From: Syntrophobacter sp. SbD2
Lineage (GTDB): Bacteria > Desulfobacterota > Syntrophobacteria > Syntrophobacterales > Syntrophobacteraceae
Assembly (NCBI GenBank): GCA_900290385.1
Contig: OMSV01000032.1
Coordinates: 8,188-15,657 of the forward strand
DNA: 7,470 bases
Direction: 5' to 3'
The notes beneath the pieces were generated by a model that was not told where the DNA came from, did not search any database, and saw nothing but the letters and a program-made list of their open reading frames with translations. Shown here piece by piece: positions 1-5,555 of the stretch. Position 1 is the first letter of the stretch. Each line of letters begins with the position of its first letter. The position numbers and the translations under genes were made by a program.

Positions 1-847
1 CCGGATATTTTCCACGGGGGATCAGGGCTTCATAGGCCGTCAGAACAACCCTCTGCAGAAGCCTGTCCCAGACCGCCCTGCCGTTTACATAAAGAAAAAG
101 GCTCTGGCTGTTCGTTCTCTGGACGTCGGGAGGCGCAAGAAAACCTGAAACGCTTATCCCGTTTTTTTCAAAATCGATCGGAGTAAGCGACCTTGCAATG
201 TCAGGTCCCAGCACCTGTGTGGCCCTGTGGAGTAAGCCTTCACACCTCAGGTGATCGCACAGCAGCTTTTCCTGGCTTTGCAGTTGCAGGTGGATCTGGG
301 GGTTTGCCAGTGAAATGCGCAAGAACAGGTCTGTGATGTAAGCAAGCTCGGTTTCGGCTCTACGCAGGAACTTGCGCCTTGCAGGAACACAGTAAAAAAG
401 GTCTCGCACGAGCACCTGAGTACCGGGAGGACACCCCTTTTCGCGAACATCTTTTATTACGCCTCCTTCAACTCTAATGCACGTTCCGCAAATGGCTTCA
501 TGTTCTCGAGTGCTCAGCTCAAAGCGGCTTACAGCCGCAATCGACGGAATAGCCTCTCCGCGAAATCCAAGCGAGGATATTGAATTCAAATCCTGGGCAG
601 ACCGGATCTTGCTCGTCGCATGCCTCTCAAGCGACATCAGCGCGTCTTCGGCGCTCATCGCGCACCCGTTGTCCACTACCCGAATTTCCCGGCGTCCTCC
701 ATCGATCAGGCTTACTGAAATCCTTGAGCTCTGAGCATCGATGCTGTTTTCAATGAGCTCTTTTACCACTGCCGCAGGGCGTTCGACGACCTCGCCGGCG
801 GAAATCTGGTTACACAGAATATCTGGTAAAATCGCGATTTTGCTCAC
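1..847 (-). CDS. mutL: DNA mismatch repair protein MutL, N-terminal part (3' end beyond window)
   Basis: MutL is the ATP-dependent linker of methyl-independent or methyl-directed mismatch repair, coupling MutS to the downstream nuclease. The frame is open for 282 codons from a GTG start and runs off the left edge. The Bergerat (GHKL) ATPase fold is clear: QISAGEVVERPAAVVKELIE with ENSIDA (residues 14-38, catalytic Glu30, Asn34), DNGCAM (59-64), HATSKI (76-81), GFRGEAIPSIAAVS (94-107), GTQVLVRDLFYCVPARRKFL (142-161), and NGRAVWDR (255-262) in the transducer domain. GTG was chosen because GGAG lies six bases upstream (854-857, reverse strand) and the first residues SKIAILPD match the usual MutL beginning. 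Two signature positions are odd: Ala63 where the second Gly of DNGxG is expected, and Cys153 where FYNxPAR has Asn. The C-terminal dimerisation or endonuclease domain is outside the window. The gene is divergent from the GAF-domain gene. Confidence 0.96.
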   Translation of the reverse strand, partial: MSKIAILPDILCNQISAGEVVERPAAVVKELIENSIDAQSSRISVSLIDGGRREIRVVDNGCAMSAEDALMSLERHATSKIRSAQDLNSISSLGFRGEAIPSIAAVSRFELSTREHEAICGTCIRVEGGVIKDVREKGCPPGTQVLVRDLFYCVPARRKFLRRAETELAYITDLFLRISLANPQIHLQLQSQEKLLCDHLRCEGLLHRATQVLGPDIARSLTPIDFEKNGISVSGFLAPPDVQRTNSQSLFLYVNGRAVWDRLLQRVVLTAYEALIPRGKYP

Positions 848-872
848 CCGTTTCTCCAGCAACTCAACCCTA

Positions 873-901
873 TTGACAGACAACTCCGGTTCCAGTACTA
901 A
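873..901 (+). promoter_or_regulatory. Candidate promoter for the GAF-domain gene
   Basis: A perfect TTGACA (873-878) is followed after 17 bases by TACTAA (896-901), which matches only three of six positions of the -10 consensus. It would give a leader of roughly 150 bases. The strong -35 and weak -10 make this tentative. It lies inside the predicted transcribed leader of mutL, so the two promoters would be interleaved. Confidence 0.27.
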
Positions 902-920
902 AAAGATACTTCTAGGCACA

Positions 921-950
921 ATTGTATCATACCGGAAAACCTCCAGGCAA
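921..950 (-). promoter_or_regulatory. Candidate sigma70-type promoter for mutL
   Basis: On the reverse strand TTGCCT (945-950) is followed after 18 bases by TACAAT (921-926), which matches the -35 consensus at four of six positions and the -10 consensus at five of six. Transcription would start near 914 and leave a leader of about 67 bases before the GTG. The element is inferred from consensus only. Confidence 0.4.
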
Positions 951-983
951 AAACAGGACCCGGGGTTTTTGTTTTGTCGCTTT

Positions 984-997
984 AAAAGAATTCTTTT
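984..997. repeat. 14-bp perfect palindrome in divergent spacer
   Basis: AAAAGAATTCTTTT reads identically on both strands. It lies about 65 bases upstream of the GAF-domain gene start, downstream of the candidate promoter for that gene and upstream of the one for mutL. It could be a dimeric repressor operator, or simply an A/T-rich chance palindrome around an EcoRI site. No second copy was seen in the window. Confidence 0.3.
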
Positions 998-1060
998 GGT
1001 GCAAGCGAGCTGCGGCGAACGAAAATCTTCCCCCAGGAGCCTTTAGAATCGAGTAGAAAT

Positions 1061-2506
1061 ATGGATTCCAACCCCTATCAGCCGCTGGTAAATCTTCTGT
1101 CCAATATTCTCGAAGCTTATACCACAGCTTTTTTTATTTTCGATGAAAGAAACCGCCAGCTAAATCTTGCCGCAGTGCTGAGCCTGAGCAAGTTCATTCC
1201 GGCCCAGATTTCGCTTCCTCTGGAAGGCAGCGGGATACTTGCCCAAGTGCAAAAAGCAGGGCAAACAATTCACCTCGATAAGCTCCATGAGGCGACCTCA
1301 TCCATACCCCTTACACTTCCTTTCTACCGGGAAGGCGAATCGCACATAAAGGGGCTCTATGCTGTTCCGGTTGCGGGCGGAGCGGGTGTTCTCTACGTCG
1401 ATACGAAATATGGCTGGGGATTTAACCACAAGCAGCAAAAATGGATAAATGAGTTCGCCGAACTTCTCGGGGGGAATTTGAAATACCGGGAAGCCGAAGA
1501 ACGGCAGGAAAATTACGCCAGGATATTTGAGGTGTTAAAACGGCTCGACGAAGTCGCCTTCAAGAACTACGCTCTTGATAACTACTGCGGGATGTTCGCC
1601 ACCGAGTGGTCGAAGATACTTGGCATGGATTACGGCTTTCTGGTCCTGAAAGATTCCGAGAAGAAAACTTATCGCATCCTGGGCTGCACGGCAAATACGC
1701 CAAGAAGCCTGGTGACTCAGAGTTTTTCTGCAAAACAGGGGCTGATCGGTTGGGTCTTTCACAACCAGAAAAACCTGCTCATCATACGCCTCAATCCATC
1801 CACATCGGACCACTACCTGTTTTCTCCGGGCGAGAATCTCCCTCATCAGGGCACGGTCTGGGGAATGCGCGCTCAGAGTTCACTCGGATACGAACTTGCC
1901 CTCATTTTCCTGTCTCGGCAGGTGATCGATTGGAACGTCGATTCGGAGCGCGCAGTAGGGCACGGCTTTCATTTTCTCTTGCTCATGCTCGAGCAGATCT
2001 ATTACAAGGAAGAAAACGAGGCCCTGAACTCATACGATTCCTGCACGGGTCTGTTTAGCCCCACGGCCTTCGAATCAAGAGTCGAAGGTCTATTTCACGC
2101 CTCTATGCAGTCCAACGCTCCATTTACCCTGGGGCTCATTCAGTTCGAACCCTGGCAGATACTTACCACCAAAGTCCTGCCCAAAAGGATAAGGCAGCTT
2201 CAGCGCGAGCTGGCCTCATCTCTTTGCGACACCCTGCCGCCGGGGGTTCTGGTCGGGCAGCTTGCGCAAAATCGCTTTGGCGTATTGTTTGCCGAAACGA
2301 CCGTCCAGGAGGCCCAAAGCCAGCTTGCCGAGCTTGCCGGCCACGGGAAAATCACACTCAAAGGAATCAGGGGGGTCAGACTCCATCCCTATATCTCTGC
2401 GGCCGGTTTCCCACAGGATGCGGCAAAAATAGATGACCTCTGGCCCCTTGTTAACCAGCGGCTCTTTTCGGCCTTTGGACTAAAACCCGAAAAAGCCAAC
2501 TCATAA
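1061..2506 (+). CDS. Tandem-GAF protein with degenerate GGDEF domain
   Basis: This 481-residue protein is probably a cytoplasmic sensor; it has no signal peptide and no convincing membrane segment. Residues about 10-140 look like a GAF domain (FFIFDERNRQLNLAAVLSL, then AVPVAGGAGVLYVDTKYG with an FNHKQQKWINEFAELLG helix). Residues about 150-315 look like a second GAF-like domain (MDYGFLVLKDSEKKTYRILG, KQGLIGWVFHNQ). Residues about 324-475 resemble a GGDEF domain: DSCTGLFSPTAFESRV matches the DxLTGLxNRxxF opening, and VGQLAQNRFGVLF sits where VGRLGGDEFAVLL is expected. The metal-binding Asp segment is replaced by IQFEPW and there is no RxxD inhibitory site at the usual place, so diguanylate cyclase activity is unlikely. 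The ATG lacks a close Shine-Dalgarno; AGGAG lies about 21 bases upstream. The ligand is unknown. The gene is on the same strand as mreB, 146 bp upstream of it. Domain calls rest on pattern recognition by eye. Confidence 0.8.
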   Translation: MDSNPYQPLVNLLSNILEAYTTAFFIFDERNRQLNLAAVLSLSKFIPAQISLPLEGSGILAQVQKAGQTIHLDKLHEATSSIPLTLPFYREGESHIKGLYAVPVAGGAGVLYVDTKYGWGFNHKQQKWINEFAELLGGNLKYREAEERQENYARIFEVLKRLDEVAFKNYALDNYCGMFATEWSKILGMDYGFLVLKDSEKKTYRILGCTANTPRSLVTQSFSAKQGLIGWVFHNQKNLLIIRLNPSTSDHYLFSPGENLPHQGTVWGMRAQSSLGYELALIFLSRQVIDWNVDSERAVGHGFHFLLLMLEQIYYKEENEALNSYDSCTGLFSPTAFESRVEGLFHASMQSNAPFTLGLIQFEPWQILTTKVLPKRIRQLQRELASSLCDTLPPGVLVGQLAQNRFGVLFAETTVQEAQSQLAELAGHGKITLKGIRGVRLHPYISAAGFPQDAAKIDDLWPLVNQRLFSAFGLKPEKANS

Positions 2507-2510
2507 ACAG

Positions 2511-2539
2511 TTGACCGGCTGATTCATTATCTATAGACT
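2511..2539 (+). promoter_or_regulatory. Candidate promoter for mreB
   Basis: TTGACC (2511-2516) is followed after 17 bases by TAGACT (2534-2539), or after 15 bases by TATAGA (2532-2537). It lies just after the stop codon of the GAF-domain gene and would give mreB a leader of about 105 bases. That leader contains the 10-bp palindrome CGTGTACACG (2580-2589). It suggests that mreB can be transcribed independently of the upstream gene. Confidence 0.42.
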
Positions 2540-2652
2540 CAGCGAAAAAGACACCGGTTCACCGCGCAGAGCAGAACGCCGTGTACACGCTACGCGTGGT
2601 GCACTGCGATGAGCAGTTACGCTAGAAAGATCAAATAGAAGGGTCATATACT

Positions 2653-3675
2653 ATGCTTGGATGGCTTCTGTCCTATTTCTCAAAAGACCTGGCGATGGAT
2701 CTGGGCACGGCAAACACACTCATCTACATGCGGGGCAAAGGGGTCGTGCTTAACGAACCATCGGTTGTGGCCATAACCCACGATACCCACAAGGTTATAG
2801 CGGTAGGCCATGAAGCAAGAAATATGATAGGAAGACACAGCCACAGAATTGTAATCATTCGCCCGCTCAAAGACGGTGTAATTGCCGACTTCGAGGTAAC
2901 GGCGGTGATGATCAAGTATTTTCTGGCAAAGGTTTTGACCAAGCGCCACCTCTTTCGCCCCAGGCTTGTCGTCGCGGTCCCCACCGGGGTCACCTCGGTT
3001 GAGAAAAGGGCCGTAATCGAAGCCGCCGGGCAAGCCGGCGCCAGATACATACACCTGATCGAAGAACCGATGGCTGCGGCTATCGGAGCCGGACTTCCCA
3101 TTGACCAGCCCCGTGGAAACATGGTGGTGGACATCGGGGGAGGGACCACCGAGGTCGCTGTAATCTCCATGTTCACCGTGGCCTACAGCGAATCGGTGCG
3201 GGTGGCGGGCGATGAGGCCAACGAAGCGATTATGCGCTACACCCAGCGCGAGCGCCAGATGGTGATAAGCGAGATGCTGGCCGAATCTGTGAAAGTGAGG
3301 ATAGGTTCGGCAATGGCTACGGAAAAACCTGAGACGATGGAGATCACCGGGAAGGAAATTCGGTCGGGCCTCCCCAAGACTTTTACAGTAACTGACGCAG
3401 AAATCCGCGAAGCTATGAGGGAACCGGTAGATGCAATCGTTGATGCCGTGCGGCGGGCGCTTGAGAAGACCCCGCCTGACCTTGCCGCCGACATTCACGA
3501 CAGCGGGTTCTGGCTTGCCGGTGGAGGAGCGCTATTAAAGGGCCTCGATAGGCTTTTGTCTGAAGACACCAAGCTCAAAGTCAACATCGCCGAAGATCCT
3601 CTTACCGCCGTAGCCAGAGGCGCTGGTTCGGTAATCGAACATGTGGATTTCTACAGGAGCGTGTTTATAAATTAG
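2653..3675 (+). CDS. mreB: Rod shape-determining protein MreB (actin-like)
   Basis: MreB is the bacterial actin homologue that forms membrane-bound filaments steering peptidoglycan synthesis in rod cells. The 340-residue length is typical. The start has a good ribosome site (AGAAGGG, nine bases before the ATG) and begins with a hydrophobic/amphipathic helix (MLGWLLSYFS) of the kind that binds the membrane. Nucleotide-binding motifs are intact: phosphate 1 DLGTAN (16-21), the EEPMAAAIGAG segment with Glu138, phosphate 2 DIGGGT (160-165) and adenosine LAGGGA (288-293). The stretch that usually reads GERTAEEIK is SEMLAESVK here (206-214), keeping both acidic positions Glu207 and Glu211 but losing Gly, Arg and Thr. 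No mreC or mreD follows, and the next gene is 127 bp away. The gene may therefore be a lone or second mreB copy in the genome. Family assignment is very secure; paralogue status is inference. Confidence 0.96.
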   Translation: MLGWLLSYFSKDLAMDLGTANTLIYMRGKGVVLNEPSVVAITHDTHKVIAVGHEARNMIGRHSHRIVIIRPLKDGVIADFEVTAVMIKYFLAKVLTKRHLFRPRLVVAVPTGVTSVEKRAVIEAAGQAGARYIHLIEEPMAAAIGAGLPIDQPRGNMVVDIGGGTTEVAVISMFTVAYSESVRVAGDEANEAIMRYTQRERQMVISEMLAESVKVRIGSAMATEKPETMEITGKEIRSGLPKTFTVTDAEIREAMREPVDAIVDAVRRALEKTPPDLAADIHDSGFWLAGGGALLKGLDRLLSEDTKLKVNIAEDPLTAVARGAGSVIEHVDFYRSVFIN

Positions 3676-3701
3676 CGCTCGATCCAGCCCCCTGCGGCGC
3701 G

Positions 3702-3744
3702 TGCCTTGCCAGGCAGAAGTCCGGACGCCTCGAACGGAGCGTCC
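3702..3744 (+). other. Two short stem-loops after mreB
   Basis: TGCCT and AGGCA (3702-3706 and 3711-3715) can pair around a four-base loop. GGACGC and GCGTCC (3723-3728 and 3739-3744) can pair around a ten-base loop. No run of T follows either stem, so they are not convincing intrinsic terminators. They might slow polymerase or protect the mreB transcript end. Confidence 0.3.
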
Positions 3745-3802
3745 AAATCAGGCTTCTTCCATCTCGATGAATTCCGTCTGTTTTTGAGCGTGCGGGAAGA
3801 GA

Positions 3803-4399
3803 ATGGCAGATATCATCGATCTATCTTCAAGATTTAAACCGGGACACAACCTGATCGCGATGTCTCCGCTCGAGTTTCGCAAAGGCGAATGGTTATCGGG
3901 AAGCGCTATTTTGTGCACGCGGGAAGAATCTGCAAAACTGGAAGCGCAGCGCCGGAAGGCAACCCCGGACAGGCCCCCTATAACGCTTGTCCCAAATCAT
4001 ATTACCCTGGACGGCGGCTATCATTACACAAGCCTGTGGCTTTTCAGGTTTCGGGAAGATGAAAGCCGCATGCGCCGCCTCTACCGGCTGGCAGGGCTCA
4101 TGGAGTGCGTTAAAAAGGCGCCATCCCCCGTTTTGCGAACCGACCTGGTGAGAAGGTTTTTCAAAATCATAAACGCGGAGCGCGAACAACTGAACGTCTC
4201 GTGGAAGGGAAACGTCCGAAATTTCCTGCTTCCGCTTCACGCCGAGCATTATAAGCCCGGCGTCTTTATCGATACCATCAGCGGCGCTCCTTCCCTAAAG
4301 GACCTTTTGACCGGCATAGAGAAGGAAACAGACTCCCAGTTTGACATTCTCGCAAACAGTTACGTCTTCTATGTGCCCGAAACGTTTTTGTCTAAATAA
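3803..4399 (+). CDS. Uncharacterised 198-residue protein
   Basis: I do not recognise this family. The start is supported by a purine-rich GGGAAGAG just upstream (3794-3801). The protein is soluble-looking, with no signal peptide, membrane span, cysteine cluster or known catalytic motif. Visible pieces are an N-terminal MADIIDLSSRFKPGHNLI, a basic charged stretch around residues 40-58 (EESAKLEAQRRKATPDR), an aromatic strand-like segment GGYHYTSLWLFRFRED (71-86), a basic helix-rich centre (MRRLYRLAGLMECVKKAP, then LRTDLVRRFFKIINAEREQL, about 90-130) and a C-terminal ILANSYVFYVPETFLSK. The basic helical middle could bind nucleic acid or a partner protein, but this is speculation. Its reading frame is clean and its base composition resembles that of the neighbours, so it is likely a real gene. 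It is on the same strand as mreB and the ROK kinase, but spacers of 127 and 113 bp argue against tight translational coupling. Confidence 0.75.
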   Translation: MADIIDLSSRFKPGHNLIAMSPLEFRKGEWLSGSAILCTREESAKLEAQRRKATPDRPPITLVPNHITLDGGYHYTSLWLFRFREDESRMRRLYRLAGLMECVKKAPSPVLRTDLVRRFFKIINAEREQLNVSWKGNVRNFLLPLHAEHYKPGVFIDTISGAPSLKDLLTGIEKETDSQFDILANSYVFYVPETFLSK

Positions 4400-4465
4400 C
4401 CAAACATGTCAAGGGCAGGCATCTCCCCCGCAGGCGCCGCCCAAGCCGATCTCTGCGCTCCGCGA

Positions 4466-4492
4466 GGCGGGTCCCGATTCCCGATCCCCGCC
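4466..4492 (+). repeat. G/C inverted repeat upstream of the ROK kinase
   Basis: GGCGGG (4466-4471) can pair with CCCGCC (4487-4492). The loop contains two adjacent copies of TCCCGAT (4472-4485). The repeat lies 20 bp before the ATG of the kinase, where no strong Shine-Dalgarno is visible, so it might influence translation or serve as a binding site. It may also be chance in a G/C-rich spacer. Confidence 0.27.
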
Positions 4493-4512
4493 AGGCGACA
4501 AATAACCGGATC

Positions 4513-5541
4513 ATGAAAAAAATCGAAAAGATCGCCTATATCGGAGCCGACCTCGGGGGGACGAACCTCAAGACGGCCCTTGTGAACCATGCCGGGAAAA
4601 TACTCGAGTCCCGGACTGCGCAGGTACGCGTAGAGCTGGGGGCCGAATCGGTTTCGGCAAAATTGCTGGCCCAGTGCAGGGCACTTGTTCATTCAGCAGC
4701 CAAACTGGGGCTGAGGGTAGCCGCGATTGGGCTTGGGGTCGCCGGAAAAATCGACCGTTCCACCGGCTCGGTGATTTTTTCTCCGAACCTTCCGGTACTT
4801 GATGGATACCCCCTGGGGCAGGAACTTGGGCGGAGTCTGCAAATCCCGGTTTGCATGGAAAACGACGCAAACGTTTTCGGCCTGGGTGAGAGTTGGGCGG
4901 GCGCCGTCAGGGGAGTCCGAAACTGGGTCGGGATAGTAGTGGGCACTGGTACGGGAGGCTGCCTCTTTCTCAATGGAAAACTGTGGGAAGGAGACGGCCT
5001 GGGGTTTTCGGCGGAGATCGGCCATATGATAGTGGAACCCGGAGGGCCGGCTTGCCCCTGTGGGTCGAAGGGGTGCCTGGAGGCGTTCGCTTCGGCGCGT
5101 GCGCTCATATCAGGCGCAAAAAAAGCTGTTTGCGGCCAAAGGTTAAAAGAGGGCCCGCTTCATGCGCTCGACAGGGAGGGAAAACTCAGCGCGCACACCA
5201 TTTATGCCTGTGCAAAAAGAGGAGACCCCGTCGCGATGGCACTGTTCGATAAGATGGGCTGGGTCGCGATGGCACTGTTCGATAAGATGGGCTGGGCGCT
5301 GGGGATTTGCCTGGCAAACATCTTCTCGGCTCTCGGAATCAGGCACGCGGTTATAGGAGGGGGAGTCAGCTCAGCATGGGACCTATTCATTGGTTCGTTA
5401 GAAAAAACCCTGGTTCAAAATTCTTCGATGCTCGATCCCGGTGCTGCGGTCATTTTGCGAAGCCGCCTGGGCAATGACGCGGCCCTGATCGGAGCAACGC
5501 GTCTCAGCCGCAAGTGCACGCAAGTGAAATACACTATTTGA
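4513..5541 (+). CDS. ROK-family sugar kinase (putative glucokinase)
   Basis: ROK kinases phosphorylate glucose or related hexoses with ATP in the cytoplasm. The 342-residue protein shows the full signature: phosphate-binding GADLGGTNLKTALV (11-24), the catalytic-Asp segment MENDANVFGLGE (115-126, Asp118), GTGTGG (144-149), EIGHMIVEPGG (168-178), and the zinc site CPCGSKGCLE (Cys181, Cys183, Cys188, with His171). The C-terminal AVIGGGVS (279-286) is the adenine-side motif. No DNA-binding helix-turn-helix precedes it, so this is a kinase and not a NagC/XylR-type repressor. Substrate cannot be read from sequence; glucose is the common default, and ManNAc, fructose or GlcNAc are alternatives. Residues 240-250 and 251-261 are identical (VAMALFDKMGW twice), caused by a 33-bp tandem duplication. 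Without it the protein would be 331 residues. The ATG has only a weak CCGGA upstream. The gene converges on pyrD 14 bp away. Confidence 0.92.
   Translation: MKKIEKIAYIGADLGGTNLKTALVNHAGKILESRTAQVRVELGAESVSAKLLAQCRALVHSAAKLGLRVAAIGLGVAGKIDRSTGSVIFSPNLPVLDGYPLGQELGRSLQIPVCMENDANVFGLGESWAGAVRGVRNWVGIVVGTGTGGCLFLNGKLWEGDGLGFSAEIGHMIVEPGGPACPCGSKGCLEAFASARALISGAKKAVCGQRLKEGPLHALDREGKLSAHTIYACAKRGDPVAMALFDKMGWVAMALFDKMGWALGICLANIFSALGIRHAVIGGGVSSAWDLFIGSLEKTLVQNSSMLDPGAAVILRSRLGNDAALIGATRLSRKCTQVKYTI
5230..5295 (+). repeat. Perfect 33-bp tandem duplication inside the ROK kinase
   Basis: Positions 5230-5262 and 5263-5295 are identical at every base and adjacent, and the first base of the unit follows again at 5296. 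The unit is 11 codons and keeps the frame, doubling VAMALFDKMGW. The lack of any silent difference points to a very recent event or an assembly error. The duplicated segment lies in the long helix that usually reads D-P-x-A, then LG-x-x-LANxx, ahead of the IGGGV motif. Confidence 0.97.
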
Positions 5542-5555
5542 TCTACTGTCTCGCT

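Noticed and set aside
741..1046. 101-codon plus-strand frame across the mutL start and spacer
   Set aside because: It runs antisense to the conserved mutL N-terminus and its sequence shows no recognisable family; it covers the promoter spacer by chance.
1606..2058. 150-codon frame overlapping the GAF-domain gene on the same strand
   Set aside because: It is out of frame within a longer coherent coding region, and its Arg/Pro-rich content looks like shifted reading. No frameshift is needed to explain the main gene.
2680..3498. 272-codon open frame antisense to mreB
   Set aside because: The translation is His/Gly/Arg-rich and has no start signal of note; mreB on the other strand is unambiguous.
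3723..3744. Intrinsic terminator after mreB
   Set aside because: The six-pair stem has a ten-base loop and is followed by AAATCA, not a T-run, so I kept it only as a stem-loop.
4513..5541. ROK transcriptional repressor (NagC/XylR type)
   Set aside because: The protein starts directly at the phosphate-binding motif, with no helix-turn-helix domain in front.
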